Assembly: GCA_900542125.1 (NCBI GenBank)
Contig: UQMO01000002.1
Location: 1-64,000, forward strand
DNA from: an uncultured Collinsella sp.
GTDB lineage: Bacteria; Actinomycetota; Coriobacteriia; Coriobacteriales; Coriobacteriaceae
Reading direction: 5' to 3'
Length of the DNA: 64,000 nt
Positions 7,747 through 15,545 of the stretch are shown here, one piece after another. The stretch's first letter is position 1; each line of letters starts with the position of its first letter. Below the pieces are notes generated by a model that had not been told where the DNA came from, made no database searches, and saw only the letters and a program-made list of their open reading frames with translations. The translations under genes were made by a program, and so were the position numbers.

Positions 7747-8637
7747 ATGGCAGAACAGACCAGCAAGGCCGATCGCGTCAAACTCAATCGCGAACTCGCG
7801 CAGATGCTCAAGGGCGGCGTCATCATGGACGTCACCACGCCCGAGCAGGCACGCATCGCCGAGGAGGCAGGCGCCTGCGCCGTCATGGCACTCGAGCGCA
7901 TCCCGGCCGACATCCGTGCCGCAGGCGGCGTCTCGCGCATGAGCGACCCCAAGATGATCAAGGGCATCCAAGAGGCCGTCTCCATCCCCGTCATGGCCAA
8001 GTGCCGCATCGGTCACATTGTCGAGGCGCAGGTCCTGCAGGCTATCGAGATCGATTACATCGACGAGTCCGAGGTTCTCTCCCCTGCCGATGACGTCTAT
8101 CACATCGACAAGACCCAGTTTGACGTCCCGTTTGTCTGCGGCGCCCGCGATCTGGGCGAGGCGCTGCGCCGTGTTGCCGAGGGCGCCACGATGATTCGCA
8201 CCAAGGGCGAGCCGGGCACGGGCGACGTGGTCCAGGCCGTGCGCCACATGCGCAAGATCCAAAAGCAAATCCGCGACGTTGTTGCCCTGCGCGATGATGA
8301 GCTCTTTGAGGCAGCCAAGCAACTGCAGGTTCCGGTCGAGCTGGTGCGCGAGGTCCATGCCACGGGCAAGCTTCCCGTTGTGAACTTTGCCGCCGGCGGC
8401 GTAGCGACCCCTGCCGACGCCGCGCTGATGATGCAACTGGGCGCCGAGGGCGTCTTTGTCGGCTCGGGCATCTTTAAGAGCGGCGACCCCGCCAAGCGCG
8501 CCGCCGCCATCGTCAAGGCCGTGGCAAACTTCACCGATGCCAAGCTCATCGCCGAGCTTTCGGAGGACCTGGGCGAGGCCATGGTGGGCATCAACGCCGA
8601 CGAGATCGAAATCATCATGGAGGAGCGCGGACGCTAG
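7747..8637 (+). CDS. pdxS: pyridoxal 5'-phosphate synthase lyase subunit PdxS
   Basis: Synthase subunit (296 aa) of the DXP-independent PLP pathway. It condenses ribose 5-phosphate, glyceraldehyde 3-phosphate and ammonia supplied by PdxT, in a cytoplasmic 12+12 complex. The TIM-barrel protein shows [14 protein letters not shown], the Schiff-base lysine motif [19 protein letters not shown] with the second catalytic lysine, and the phosphate-binding [13 protein letters not shown]. The start at 7747 is preceded by AAGGGA; upstream in-frame ATGs would add a tail unlike the family. pdxT follows 20 bases downstream in the same operon. Confidence 0.98.
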   Translation: MAEQTSKADRVKLNRELAQMLKGGVIMDVTTPEQARIAEEAGACAVMALERIPADIRAAGGVSRMSDPKMIKGIQEAVSIPVMAKCRIGHIVEAQVLQAIEIDYIDESEVLSPADDVYHIDKTQFDVPFVCGARDLGEALRRVAEGATMIRTKGEPGTGDVVQAVRHMRKIQKQIRDVVALRDDELFEAAKQLQVPVELVREVHATGKLPVVNFAAGGVATPADAALMMQLGAEGVFVGSGIFKSGDPAKRAAAIVKAVANFTDAKLIAELSEDLGEAMVGINADEIEIIMEERGR

Positions 8638-8657
8638 TCCGGCAGAAAGGATCGCAC

Positions 8658-9245
8658 ATGAGCGATTATGCAGACCAAACGGTCGCCGTGCTGGCGGTCC
8701 AAGGCGCATTTGCCGAGCACGAGGCAAGACTATTCGAGCTTGGCGCACACTGTATTGAGCTGAGGCAGGCGGCTGATTTGAAGCAGGACTTTGACCGTCT
8801 GGTACTTCCCGGCGGCGAGTCTACCGTTCAAGGGAAGCTGCTTGATGAGTTGGGCATGCTCGAGGAGCTTCGTGCCCGTATCGCTGAAGGTATGCCCGTC
8901 CTGGGCACCTGCGCCGGCCTGATTCTACTGGCTCACGACCTTGCCGCCCATGACGATAAGGGCACGCCGCGTCTGGAAACCATGGATGTACTTGTCGAGC
9001 GCAATGCCTACGGCAGGCAGCTCGGCAGCTTTCGAACCAAGGGGCAAATAGCCGGCATCGACGGTGAAGTGCCGCTGACGTTTATCCGCGCGCCCCGCAT
9101 CGTCGAGGTCCACGGCGACGCCAAGGCCTTAGCGAAAGTCGACGGTCGTATTGTCGCCGCCCGTCAGGGCAACCAGCTCGGCGTAACCTTCCACCCCGAG
9201 CTCGACGACGATACCCGCCTCCACGAACTGTTCCTACAAATGTAG
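8658..9245 (+). CDS. pdxT: PLP synthase glutaminase subunit PdxT
   Basis: Class I glutaminase (195 aa) that releases ammonia from glutamine and channels it to PdxS. The triad is visible: Cys85 in LGTCAGLILLA, and His179 with Glu181 in FHPEL. The glutamine-binding loop LPGGESTVQGKLL is also present. AAAGGA lies 9 nt before the ATG. It is the second gene of the pdxST operon. A long hairpin follows within 30 bases, and beyond it an IS110-family element is inserted. Confidence 0.98.
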   Translation: MSDYADQTVAVLAVQGAFAEHEARLFELGAHCIELRQAADLKQDFDRLVLPGGESTVQGKLLDELGMLEELRARIAEGMPVLGTCAGLILLAHDLAAHDDKGTPRLETMDVLVERNAYGRQLGSFRTKGQIAGIDGEVPLTFIRAPRIVEVHGDAKALAKVDGRIVAARQGNQLGVTFHPELDDDTRLHELFLQM

Positions 9246-9270
9246 GCATCGAAATCAACAAACGAAACGA

Positions 9271-9330
9271 GAGTGGATGATCTCCCACTTTGAGCTTGAA
9301 TGCAGGCTCAAACCGGGAGATCATCCACTC
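9271..9330. repeat. 60-bp palindrome, probable bidirectional terminator
   Basis: Outer arms GAGTGGATGATCTCCC (9271-9286) and GGGAGATCATCCACTC (9315-9330) are perfectly complementary, and inner arms TTTGAGC / GCTCAAA extend the stem. It lies between the convergent pdxT and HAD genes and is followed by TTGTTCTAT, where the IS110 element seems to begin. It may be a terminator, a dispersed repeat, or both. Confidence 0.8.
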
Positions 9331-9339
9331 TTGTTCTAT

Positions 9340-9608
9340 GTAGTCGTTTAAGAACGTCCATTACAGTCGAAATTGTCAGCCTGGGACCATCTCGGGCTAC
9401 GATTGAGGCGCGCCCAGAACGGGCCGCCGACCGGGCGCCCGCGCACGGCCGAACGTCCCTGCCCCCGAGAGGGCCTGTTGGGTGCTGCTGGCGCGGGGCG
9501 CGCCGCCCCCGACGGCTGATAGGAAAGTGCCGGGCAGGTGCCGCGGCTGGTAATGTGAGTGCCGAGGGGGAGGCCATCCGGTCGAACGACTACCGGAAGG
9601 ATACCACC
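9340..9608 (+). ncRNA. candidate IS110 bridge RNA region
   Basis: The GC-rich non-coding left end, about 270 bp before the transposase start, is where IS110-group elements encode the bridge (seek) RNA that selects target and donor sites. Stem-forming segments are visible, for example TCCGGT (9579-9584) with ACCGGA (9592-9597). Placement follows family knowledge; I cannot define the RNA ends or loops. Confidence 0.45.
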
Positions 9609-10742
9609 GTGAAAGCGCCATCCACCAGACCCGCGGCCGTGCTCGGCCTGGACGTCGGCAAGTCGTCGCACTGGGCCTGCCTGATCGACCGCGACGGGGA
9701 GGTGCTGGCCAGCGCCCCCGTCCGCAACAGGGAGGCCGAGCTCGACGCGCTGTTCGCCTCCGCGCCCGCCGGCACGCTCGTCGTCGTCGACCAGTTCCGC
9801 AACATAGGGTCCCTCGCCGTGAGGCGGGCCCGCGCCGCGGGGCTCGGGGTCGCCTACCTGCCCGGGCTCGCCGCCAGCCGCGCCGCGGGCCTGTTCGCCG
9901 GCGAGGCCAAGACCGACGAGCGCGACGCCGCGGTGATCGCGCGGACCGCCCTGGGCGTGCCGGACTCCCTGTCGGGGGTCCCGGGCCGCGGCGAGGCCCT
10001 CGAGGCCGCCCGCGCCCTCTCGTCGCAGCGCGACCACGTCGTCGCCTGCGCGACCAGGGACAAGAACCGCCTGCGCGCGGTGCTGCTCGAGTCCTGCCCG
10101 GCCCTCGAGGCCGCGGTCGACCTGTCGGACCGGCGGTGGCTGGAGCTGCTCGCCGGGTTCGGCGGGGCGTGGGGGATCGCCCGCTCCGGGGCCGAGGGCC
10201 CGCGGGCCGAGGCCGCCGGGGAGGCCGCGGCCGCCTCCACCGCGCCCCCGCCGGCGCTCGTCGAGGCCGAGAACAGGCAGGTCAGGTTCCTGGCCGCCCG
10301 AATATCGGAGGCCCTCGACGAGGCCGGGGCCCTCGAGGCCGAGACGGCGGCGCTGCTCGAGGGCGACGAGACCTACGCGTGCCTGCTCACCGTGCCCGGC
10401 ATCGGCCCGAGGACCGCGGCGCAGCTCGCGGTGTCGGTCGACATCGGGAGGTTCCCGGACCACGACCACCTGGCCTCGTACTGCGGCATAGCCCCGAGGG
10501 TGAGGAACTCCGGCACGTCGGTGAGGTCGGTCAGGGCGTCCAGGCGCGGCGACGCGAGGCTCAAGTCCCTGCTGATCTTCTCGTGCAACAGCCTGGTGAG
10601 GTCCTCGGGGCGCTACGGCGAGTACTACCGGGCCTGCAGGGCGCGGGGCATGGTGCACGGGCGGGCGCTCAAGGCCGTCGCGAGGAAGCGGCTCAGGGCG
10701 ATATACGCCGTGATGCGCGACCGGGTGCCCTACCGGGAGTAG
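9609..10742 (+). CDS. IS110 family transposase (recombinase)
   Basis: RNA-guided DEDD recombinase of the IS110 family (377 aa). The N-terminal RuvC-like domain begins VLGLDVGKSSHW with D15, and DERDA follows near residue 100. A coiled-coil-like alanine/glutamate-rich middle leads to the C-terminal Tnp domain with LLTVPGIGPRTAAQLA, SYCGIAPRVRNSGTS and the candidate catalytic serine at 301 or 304. GTG at 9609 is taken as the start because the longer reading from 9300 runs through the palindrome and the non-coding end. The frame is open throughout, so the element may be active. Confidence 0.9.
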   Translation: MKAPSTRPAAVLGLDVGKSSHWACLIDRDGEVLASAPVRNREAELDALFASAPAGTLVVVDQFRNIGSLAVRRARAAGLGVAYLPGLAASRAAGLFAGEAKTDERDAAVIARTALGVPDSLSGVPGRGEALEAARALSSQRDHVVACATRDKNRLRAVLLESCPALEAAVDLSDRRWLELLAGFGGAWGIARSGAEGPRAEAAGEAAAASTAPPPALVEAENRQVRFLAARISEALDEAGALEAETAALLEGDETYACLLTVPGIGPRTAAQLAVSVDIGRFPDHDHLASYCGIAPRVRNSGTSVRSVRASRRGDARLKSLLIFSCNSLVRSSGRYGEYYRACRARGMVHGRALKAVARKRLRAIYAVMRDRVPYRE

Positions 10743-10760
10743 CCCCGACGGTTGACAAAA

Positions 10761-11633
10761 CTATAGGAACACCCAATGACTGACCAATGACTGGGCGAGG
10801 GCGGCCATGATGGTGCGGGCGACGCCGTCGTGGTCGTTGTCGTATTCGGTGACGGCGTCGGCGGCCTCGCGATCTTCGGGCTCGGCGTTGACCATTGCCA
10901 TGCCGTGGCCCGCCGCCTGCAACATGGGGATGTCGTTGATGTTGTCGCCAAAGGCCCAGGCATCGGCAAGGGGCTCGCCCAGATGCTCGCACAGCCACGT
11001 CAGAGCCGTTCCCTTGGTGGCGCCATCACCCATGACCTCGATATTCATTTCGTACGAACGAGTGACCTCGATGCCCCCAAGCGTGCCGAGCGCCGCCGCG
11101 ATGGCGTCGCGGTCGGCGGGGTCGTGCCAGTACATGGCGATACGCTCGAGCGTCTCGACCTCGTCGATCTTGCTGTCGACGTCCGCGTCGATGGGCGTGC
11201 GCGTACGCCTGAGAGATCCGGCAATATGCGGATCGCCACCGCAGAACTCGTCCAGGCGCTCGTAGAGCGAGCGGAGGAGGAAGCACTGGCCGTCGGCGAA
11301 GATATCGAAGGTGACGTCGTGGTCGGCGGCAATGCGATGAATGCGGTGGGCAATGCCGCGATCGAGCGGACGGCTCAGGATGCACGTGGCGCGGGAGGCG
11401 TCGGTGGGCATATCCTCGTTGAGCTGCCAGACGCTGGCGCCGTTGGCACAGACTGCGTAGTGCACGGCGGGGTGGGCGAGGATTGGCTCAAAGACGCCCG
11501 ACAGCGGGCGGCCCGTGCAGGGGACAAACTCAATGCCGCGACGTGCGAGCTCGTCGAGCATCGCCCAGGTGGCGTCGCTCATCTGCTTGTCGCTCGTCAG
11601 CAGCGTTCCATCCATATCGGAAAACACGATCAT
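10761..11633 (-). CDS. Cof-type HAD-superfamily phosphatase
   Basis: Cytoplasmic HAD hydrolase of the Cof/IIB subfamily (290 aa), probably dephosphorylating sugar phosphates or flavin intermediates. Motif I is DMDGTLLTSDK at residues 6-16, motif II PCTGRPLSG around 40, motif III includes KGTAL, and motif IV is AFGDNINDIPML near 240. The C-terminal tail (AQSLVSHWVFL) contains a small tandem duplication and ends at the edge of the IS110 element, so it may differ from relatives. AAAGGA precedes the ATG. It lies downstream of the citrate synthase gene, separated by a terminator. Confidence 0.92.
   Translation of the reverse strand: MIVFSDMDGTLLTSDKQMSDATWAMLDELARRGIEFVPCTGRPLSGVFEPILAHPAVHYAVCANGASVWQLNEDMPTDASRATCILSRPLDRGIAHRIHRIAADHDVTFDIFADGQCFLLRSLYERLDEFCGGDPHIAGSLRRTRTPIDADVDSKIDEVETLERIAMYWHDPADRDAIAAALGTLGGIEVTRSYEMNIEVMGDGATKGTALTWLCEHLGEPLADAWAFGDNINDIPMLQAAGHGMAMVNAEPEDREAADAVTEYDNDHDGVARTIMAALAQSLVSHWVFL
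10773..10793. repeat. 10-bp tandem duplication near IS110 right edge
   Basis: CCAATGACTG occurs twice (10773-10782 and 10784-10793), separated by one base, inside the last codons of the HAD gene. It may be a small slip near the insertion site. Confidence 0.5.
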
Positions 11634-11659
11634 CTGATGTGGTCCTTTCCAAGAGACAT

Positions 11660-11697
11660 AAAAAGCATGGCCGAGGGCGGTGATGCCCTGGCCACGC
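11660..11697 (-). terminator. terminator of citrate synthase gene
   Basis: On the minus strand a GC stem built from GCGTGGCC and GGCCATGC with inner GGGC/GCCC is followed by TTTTTATG. It lies between the gltA stop and the HAD start. Confidence 0.75.
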
Positions 11698-11721
11698 TCG
11701 GGTTCTATAACGGTCCGCGTC

Positions 11722-13140
11722 CTAGCGATCGGCGAGCGGCTTGTATTCCAGCGGCTCGATAACCGGGCGATACGCGGGACGGATGATGCGGTGCGCGCAG
11801 AAGAGCTCTTCCATGCGGTGCGCCGACCAGCCGGCCATGCGGGCGACGGCGAACAGCGGTGTAAAGAGCGTCTCGGGCACGCCGAGCATTTTGTAAATAA
11901 AGCCCGTGTACAGGTCGATGTTGGCGCAGATGGGCTTGGTCATGCCGTGGTCGCGCATCACCTGCGGGGCCAGGCGCTCGATGCGCTCGATGAGCGCGAA
12001 CTCCTCGCCCAAGTCCTTCTTGGCGGCAAGCGAGCGCGCGTAACGGCGGCAGACCTCGGCGCGCGGGTCGCTCAGCGTGTAGACGGCGTGGCCCATGCCG
12101 TAGATGAGGCCCGTGCCGTCGAAGGCCTGCTTATCGAGAATCTTGCTCAGGTAGGCTGCGACCTCGTCCTCGTCCTCCCAGTTGGAGACATGCGCACGGA
12201 TGTCCTCGTGCATGGACACGACCTTGGCGTTGGCGCCGCCGTGGCGCGGGCCCTTGAGCGAGCCGATGGCCGCGGCGTAGGCGGAATACGGGTCGGTGGC
12301 CGAGGAGGACAGCACGCGGCAGGCAAACGTGGAGTTGTTGCCGCCGCCGTGCTCTGCATGCAGCATGAGCATCACGTCGAGCAGCATGGCCTCATCGCGG
12401 GTGAACGCCATACCGCCGCGGAGCACCTGTAGGATGGTCTCGGCGGTGGAGAGGCCGGGCGTGGGGTGCGGCACGTGAACCTCGGAGCCGCGAAGCTTGG
12501 CGATCGAGGCCATGTGTGCGAAGGCGGCGATGCGCGGGAGACGTGCGAGCATGGAAATAGCCACGTCGATCTCATGCTCGGGCGTGATCACGTCTGGTTC
12601 GGCATCGAAGGCGTAGAGCAGCAGCACGGCGCGCTGGAGCATGTTCATGATGCTCGACGACACCGTGGTCATAGGGAACTCTTTGACGTACTCGTCGCTC
12701 AGATGTCTAAAGGCGCCCAGGCGCTCGCAAAAGCCGTCGAGCTCTTCCTTGTTGGGCAGCGAACCCGTGATAAGCAGATAGGCGACTTCCTCGTAGCCGT
12801 AGCGATTCTCGGCCTGGGCATTGTTGACCAGATCCTCGATGCTGTAGCCGCGAAGCGTGAGCTTGCCCTGATCGGGCACGACCTTTCCGTCGACCTTGTT
12901 GTAGCCGTGCACATCCGAGATGCGAGTGAGGCCCGCGACCACGCCCGAGCCGTCGGCATTGCGCAGGCCGCGCTTGACATTGTGCTCAACAAACAGGCCC
13001 TCGTCATAAGGGTCGGTCGGCAGGCCGTGGTAGAGGCTTTCGCTCTCAGGCGAAATCTGGCGGCTTGCTTCGTAATCCAGAACCAGGCGGCTCAAGTGGT
13101 CATCGAAGCGGTAATAGATTTTCTTGGCGTCGTAGGCCAT
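11722..13140 (-). CDS. gltA: citrate synthase
   Basis: Citrate synthase (472 aa), condensing oxaloacetate and acetyl-CoA. The catalytic histidines appear in LMLHAEHGGGNNSTF and SLKGPRHGGAN, and the acidic residue in LSDPRAEVCRRYA. The protein is longer than the usual 370-430 residues because of an N-terminal region (MAYDAKKIYYRFDDHLSRLV) typical of the larger form in anaerobic actinobacteria and clostridia. 2-methylcitrate synthase cannot be excluded, but no prp genes are nearby. It probably feeds the oxidative branch towards 2-oxoglutarate, in keeping with gltBD elsewhere in the window. Confidence 0.93.
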   Translation of the reverse strand: MAYDAKKIYYRFDDHLSRLVLDYEASRQISPESESLYHGLPTDPYDEGLFVEHNVKRGLRNADGSGVVAGLTRISDVHGYNKVDGKVVPDQGKLTLRGYSIEDLVNNAQAENRYGYEEVAYLLITGSLPNKEELDGFCERLGAFRHLSDEYVKEFPMTTVSSSIMNMLQRAVLLLYAFDAEPDVITPEHEIDVAISMLARLPRIAAFAHMASIAKLRGSEVHVPHPTPGLSTAETILQVLRGGMAFTRDEAMLLDVMLMLHAEHGGGNNSTFACRVLSSSATDPYSAYAAAIGSLKGPRHGGANAKVVSMHEDIRAHVSNWEDEDEVAAYLSKILDKQAFDGTGLIYGMGHAVYTLSDPRAEVCRRYARSLAAKKDLGEEFALIERIERLAPQVMRDHGMTKPICANIDLYTGFIYKMLGVPETLFTPLFAVARMAGWSAHRMEELFCAHRIIRPAYRPVIEPLEYKPLADR

Positions 13141-13217
13141 GCGCGCTCCTCTCCGGGCCGCATCGGGGTGACTTGCATGGGCATGCGCGCGTCAGGCTAT
13201 CCCCAGCGGCTTGCTCG

Positions 13218-13505
13218 CTACAGGCGGTACATAAAGTTGAAGACGTCCTCGCGCTGGATGGACACGTTGACGCCCGAAAGCTCGCCGGCCTCGGCCAGCG
13301 CCTTCTGCAGCTCGGCGAAGTCGAGCTTGGACTCGGCGGTATCGGCCAGCATGGTCATGGTGAAGATGTCCTCGATAATGGACTGCGTGATGTCGCGGAT
13401 GTCGACGTTGGCCTCGCCTAGGACACGGGTGACGCCGGCGACGATGCCGGGGCGGTTCTTGCCAAGGACGGTGATGACGATACGGGAGGACGAGATCTCG
13501 GCCAT
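13218..13505 (-). CDS. ACT domain protein, UPF0237 family
   Basis: A 95-residue protein with a single ACT domain beginning RIVITVLGKNRPGIVAGVTR, the hallmark of the UPF0237 family. ACT domains bind small effectors such as amino acids and usually regulate partner enzymes. No catalytic domain is attached. The start has GAAAGGG upstream. In many Gram-positives this gene precedes a DUF711 gene; none is present here, where it sits upstream of citrate synthase on the same strand with 77 bases between. Confidence 0.9.
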   Translation of the reverse strand: MAEISSSRIVITVLGKNRPGIVAGVTRVLGEANVDIRDITQSIIEDIFTMTMLADTAESKLDFAELQKALAEAGELSGVNVSIQREDVFNFMYRL

Positions 13506-13901
13506 GGGAAACCCTTTCGCGTGATTGCGGCGCGCGCGGGGCGCTCCGCTACGGTACAGTGTTCATCATTGTACCTGTCTGGCGCAAAAAAGGCGCGCTC
13601 GCTGCGGCGTTACATGCCTGCAACATGAGCGTAAGGGGGAAGGCCGTACGGGGAAGAGCCGTCTGGCGCGTGTCCGGCTCGTGTTGGGTTGATTTCCGAT
13701 CTCAGCCGAACACATTGAGCGGACAGGCCGTTCCCGCAGTCAGCCGAACGCCTCCGACGGCTGATTCCGAACTGGAAGCGGAGGGTATCCCCGCCCTTCG
13801 GTAGGGGATACCGCTCCGCGGCGCATGCCGCGGGCGGCGCCCCTATCGGACCACCGTGACCTCAGTTGGGATGGGCCCAGCACTGCCGCGTACTCGGTGA
13901 G
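13506..13901. other. intergenic region at left edge of the accessory island
   Basis: About 400 bp without a convincing gene. On the minus strand near 13570-13590, GGTACAATG offers a -10-like TACAAT for the ACT gene. CAGCCGAAC occurs twice (about 13702 and 13741). A hairpin lies at 13778-13819. The island boundary must fall here, but no direct repeat matching the right junction near 20535 could be found by eye. Confidence 0.5.
13778..13819 (-). terminator. hairpin downstream of recombinase remnant
   Basis: GTATCCCC and GGGGATAC around an 11-base loop, extended by GCGGAG / CTCCGC. It has no strong T-run and could be a terminator or an island-end structure. Confidence 0.45.
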
Positions 13902-14627
13902 CTAGAGCCAACTGTTCGTCTTCACGTCGCGTATGGCGATATTTCGGTCGTCCGGCTCGGTGATGCCGTAGCCGAACGCCTGGAGCGTCTCGATGGACTC
14001 CTGGATCCTCTGTTGGAACATGGGACCCGGATCGACCCTCGGCCCGAGGTGCCCGCGCCAAAGGCACGGCGTGGCGCGCAGCATGTTATGGATTTTGGAG
14101 ATGGGCTCGATGTCGGCGTAGACGTTGAGCGTCGCCATGGCGTCCTTGTGGCCGAGGATCGATTGGAGCGCCTTGATATCGCCGCCTTGGCGGATCCACT
14201 GCGTTGCGAACGTGTGGCGAAGGCCGTGGAACGTGATCAGCTCGTCGTTGGTGCCCATGAGGCCGTTGGTCTCCGAGAACGTCTTGAACGCCCTGCGGAT
14301 ATAGCTTGTCGTCGCGAAGGTCGCGCCCGGCTCCGACAGGATGTAGCAGTCCCCGATCTCGACCGCCCCGGTAAGGCCGCGCAAGCGCAGCTTTCCGCAG
14401 TCGATCTCGTGGGTCTCCTTCAGGAAGGGGAGTAGGCCGACCGGGTCGATGGGGATACCCCTGGCGTCATGGGTCTTGGTGTCCTTGATGAACGAACCCA
14501 TTCCCTTCGCGTACGCCACCGAGTGTCTGATCGAGATCAGGCCCGTCTCGAAATCCACATCGCACCACCGAAGGCCGCAGACCTCGCCGATTCGCATCCC
14601 CGTGTGCAGGGCGAGTACGACCGCCCT
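13902..14627 (-). pseudogene. tyrosine recombinase (integrase), N-terminally truncated
   Basis: The catalytic half of a phage/ICE-type tyrosine recombinase. It retains the first arginine in ALHTGMRIGEVCGLRW, the HGLRHTFATQWIRQ box, the LGHKDAMATLNVYADI block with the second histidine, and the tyrosine nucleophile. The arm-binding and core-binding N-terminal domains are missing. Reading the frame upstream of the first ATG (14597) continues VLALHTG back to a TAG at 14628-14630, which is also the stop of the HTH gene next to it. The two ORFs are therefore in one frame across a junction. It is probably inactive and a relic of the element that brought in the island. Confidence 0.8.
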
Positions 14628-14879
14628 CTAATCCTCGGCGGACCAATCGAGTCCGAACTCCTTTCGGGCATCCTCTTCGCTCATGACTTCGAGAAGGTCT
14701 CCGGGTTGGCAACGAAGGGCGAGGCATAGCTGCTCGAGTGTGTTGAAGCGAATGCCGCGAATATGCCCTTTTTTAATACGGGACAGGTTTACGGGCGTGG
14801 TTCCAATCCTTTCGGCAAGTTCGTTCGAGGAAATCTTTCGCTCGGCCATGATCTTGTCGAGGCGAACAATTACGGGCAT
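14628..14879 (-). CDS. small Xre/YozG-type HTH regulator
   Basis: An 83-residue Cro/C1-type DNA-binding protein: RLDKIMAERKISSNELAERI, TTPVNLSRIKKG as recognition helix, and CLALRCQPGDLLEVM. Short regulators of this type (YozG-like) are commonly encoded beside a DUF2975 membrane protein, as here, where the upstream neighbour is 9 bases away. The last residues (EFGLDWSAED) directly abut the truncated recombinase reading frame and may derive partly from it. It may control the nearby exporter genes, whose upstream regions share TGTTA/TAACA half-sites. Confidence 0.85.
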   Translation of the reverse strand: MPVIVRLDKIMAERKISSNELAERIGTTPVNLSRIKKGHIRGIRFNTLEQLCLALRCQPGDLLEVMSEEDARKEFGLDWSAED

Positions 14880-14888
14880 GGCGTTTCC

Positions 14889-15401
14889 TTACGCAATCTC
14901 GTCGGAGTCGAGGTACAGCTCTCGGGCGTACAAGAAGAGCTGGGAAAGCATGAACAGGACGATGCCGAGAACCAGAGAGGTCCAATCGAATGATGAAGCG
15001 GTCTCTTGGGCGCCGACGGCCCCCTCGCCGCCAAACATCGAAACGGAGGTTTTGAGTGAGCCGGCGTAGAGGCTGGTGGCAGCTTGAACAACGAAGAGAA
15101 TGCCGAGCACCTTCAAGCATGTCGCAGACCCTTTCTTGAAGGGGTCTGCGCTCTTGATCGTCCACACGAGAACGGCGCTGAGGATGGTCGTAGCGATACC
15201 GATGACGGCAGGGACCAATGTCGAGATCGCAAGGGCTGGATACGCGGGGGAGTCTGCAATTACAGGGTTGTCGAGCACTTCGATTGCTGGCTTTAAGGAG
15301 AACGCCACTTGTGCGATGGCGGTGGCGCAAAGGGTCGCAGAGGCTATCGCACATGCGATGCGGAAGGAATGAAGCCGGGGAGTGCGATTGTCGGAACTCA
15401 T
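14889..15401 (-). CDS. DUF2975-like four-helix membrane protein
   Basis: A 170-residue membrane protein with about four hydrophobic segments (residues 14-35, 55-82, 98-115, 140-160) and no enzymatic motif. Size, topology and the adjacent YozG-like regulator match the DUF2975 (YoaS) family, whose function is unknown. It is the first gene of a two-gene minus-strand operon with the HTH regulator and is divergent from the exporter permease. The 140-bp spacer contains an inverted repeat that could serve both directions. The domain assignment comes from context and topology rather than a clear sequence motif. Confidence 0.7.
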   Translation of the reverse strand: MSSDNRTPRLHSFRIACAIASATLCATAIAQVAFSLKPAIEVLDNPVIADSPAYPALAISTLVPAVIGIATTILSAVLVWTIKSADPFKKGSATCLKVLGILFVVQAATSLYAGSLKTSVSMFGGEGAVGAQETASSFDWTSLVLGIVLFMLSQLFLYARELYLDSDEIA

Positions 15402-15439
15402 AATAACCTCCGAAGAATTTAAAAAACTCAGGTTACTTT

Positions 15440-15456
15440 TTAACAGTTTATGTTAA
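15440..15456. promoter_or_regulatory. inverted repeat in divergent spacer (candidate operator)
   Basis: TTAACA-GTTTA-TGTTAA, a perfect 6-bp inverted repeat between the DUF2975 gene and the exporter permease. A related site, TGTTA-N9-TAACA, precedes the second exporter gene at 18615-18633. Both follow a GTTACTTTT-like stretch. Confidence 0.45.
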
Positions 15457-15545
15457 ATTGACTTTGCCGGCAAGTAATCACAGCATGCTGCAACCGTAAC
15501 CCCGTGCATCGGGCTGAATCGTGTTGAAACGAGCTGGTGATACGT

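Larger units (their letters stand above)
9336..10764 (+). mobile_element. IS110-family insertion sequence
   Basis: Transposase gene (9609-10742) with a long GC-rich non-coding left end of about 270 bp and a short right end of about 20 bp, the layout of the IS110 group. A CTAT occurs at both proposed edges (9336-9339 and 10761-10764). Rejoining the flanks there leaves the stop codon of the HAD gene intact. No terminal inverted repeats are visible, as expected for the family. GC content is clearly higher than in the surroundings. The exact ends are my inference. Confidence 0.7.

Noticed and set aside
7642..8748. 368-codon open frame antisense to pdxS
   Set aside because: Shadow of pdxS, which carries all expected active-site motifs.
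9300..9608. N-terminal extension of the IS110 transposase from an ATG at 9300
   Set aside because: This would read through the palindrome and the non-coding left end. The family's N-terminus starts a few residues before the first catalytic aspartate, which fits the GTG at 9609.
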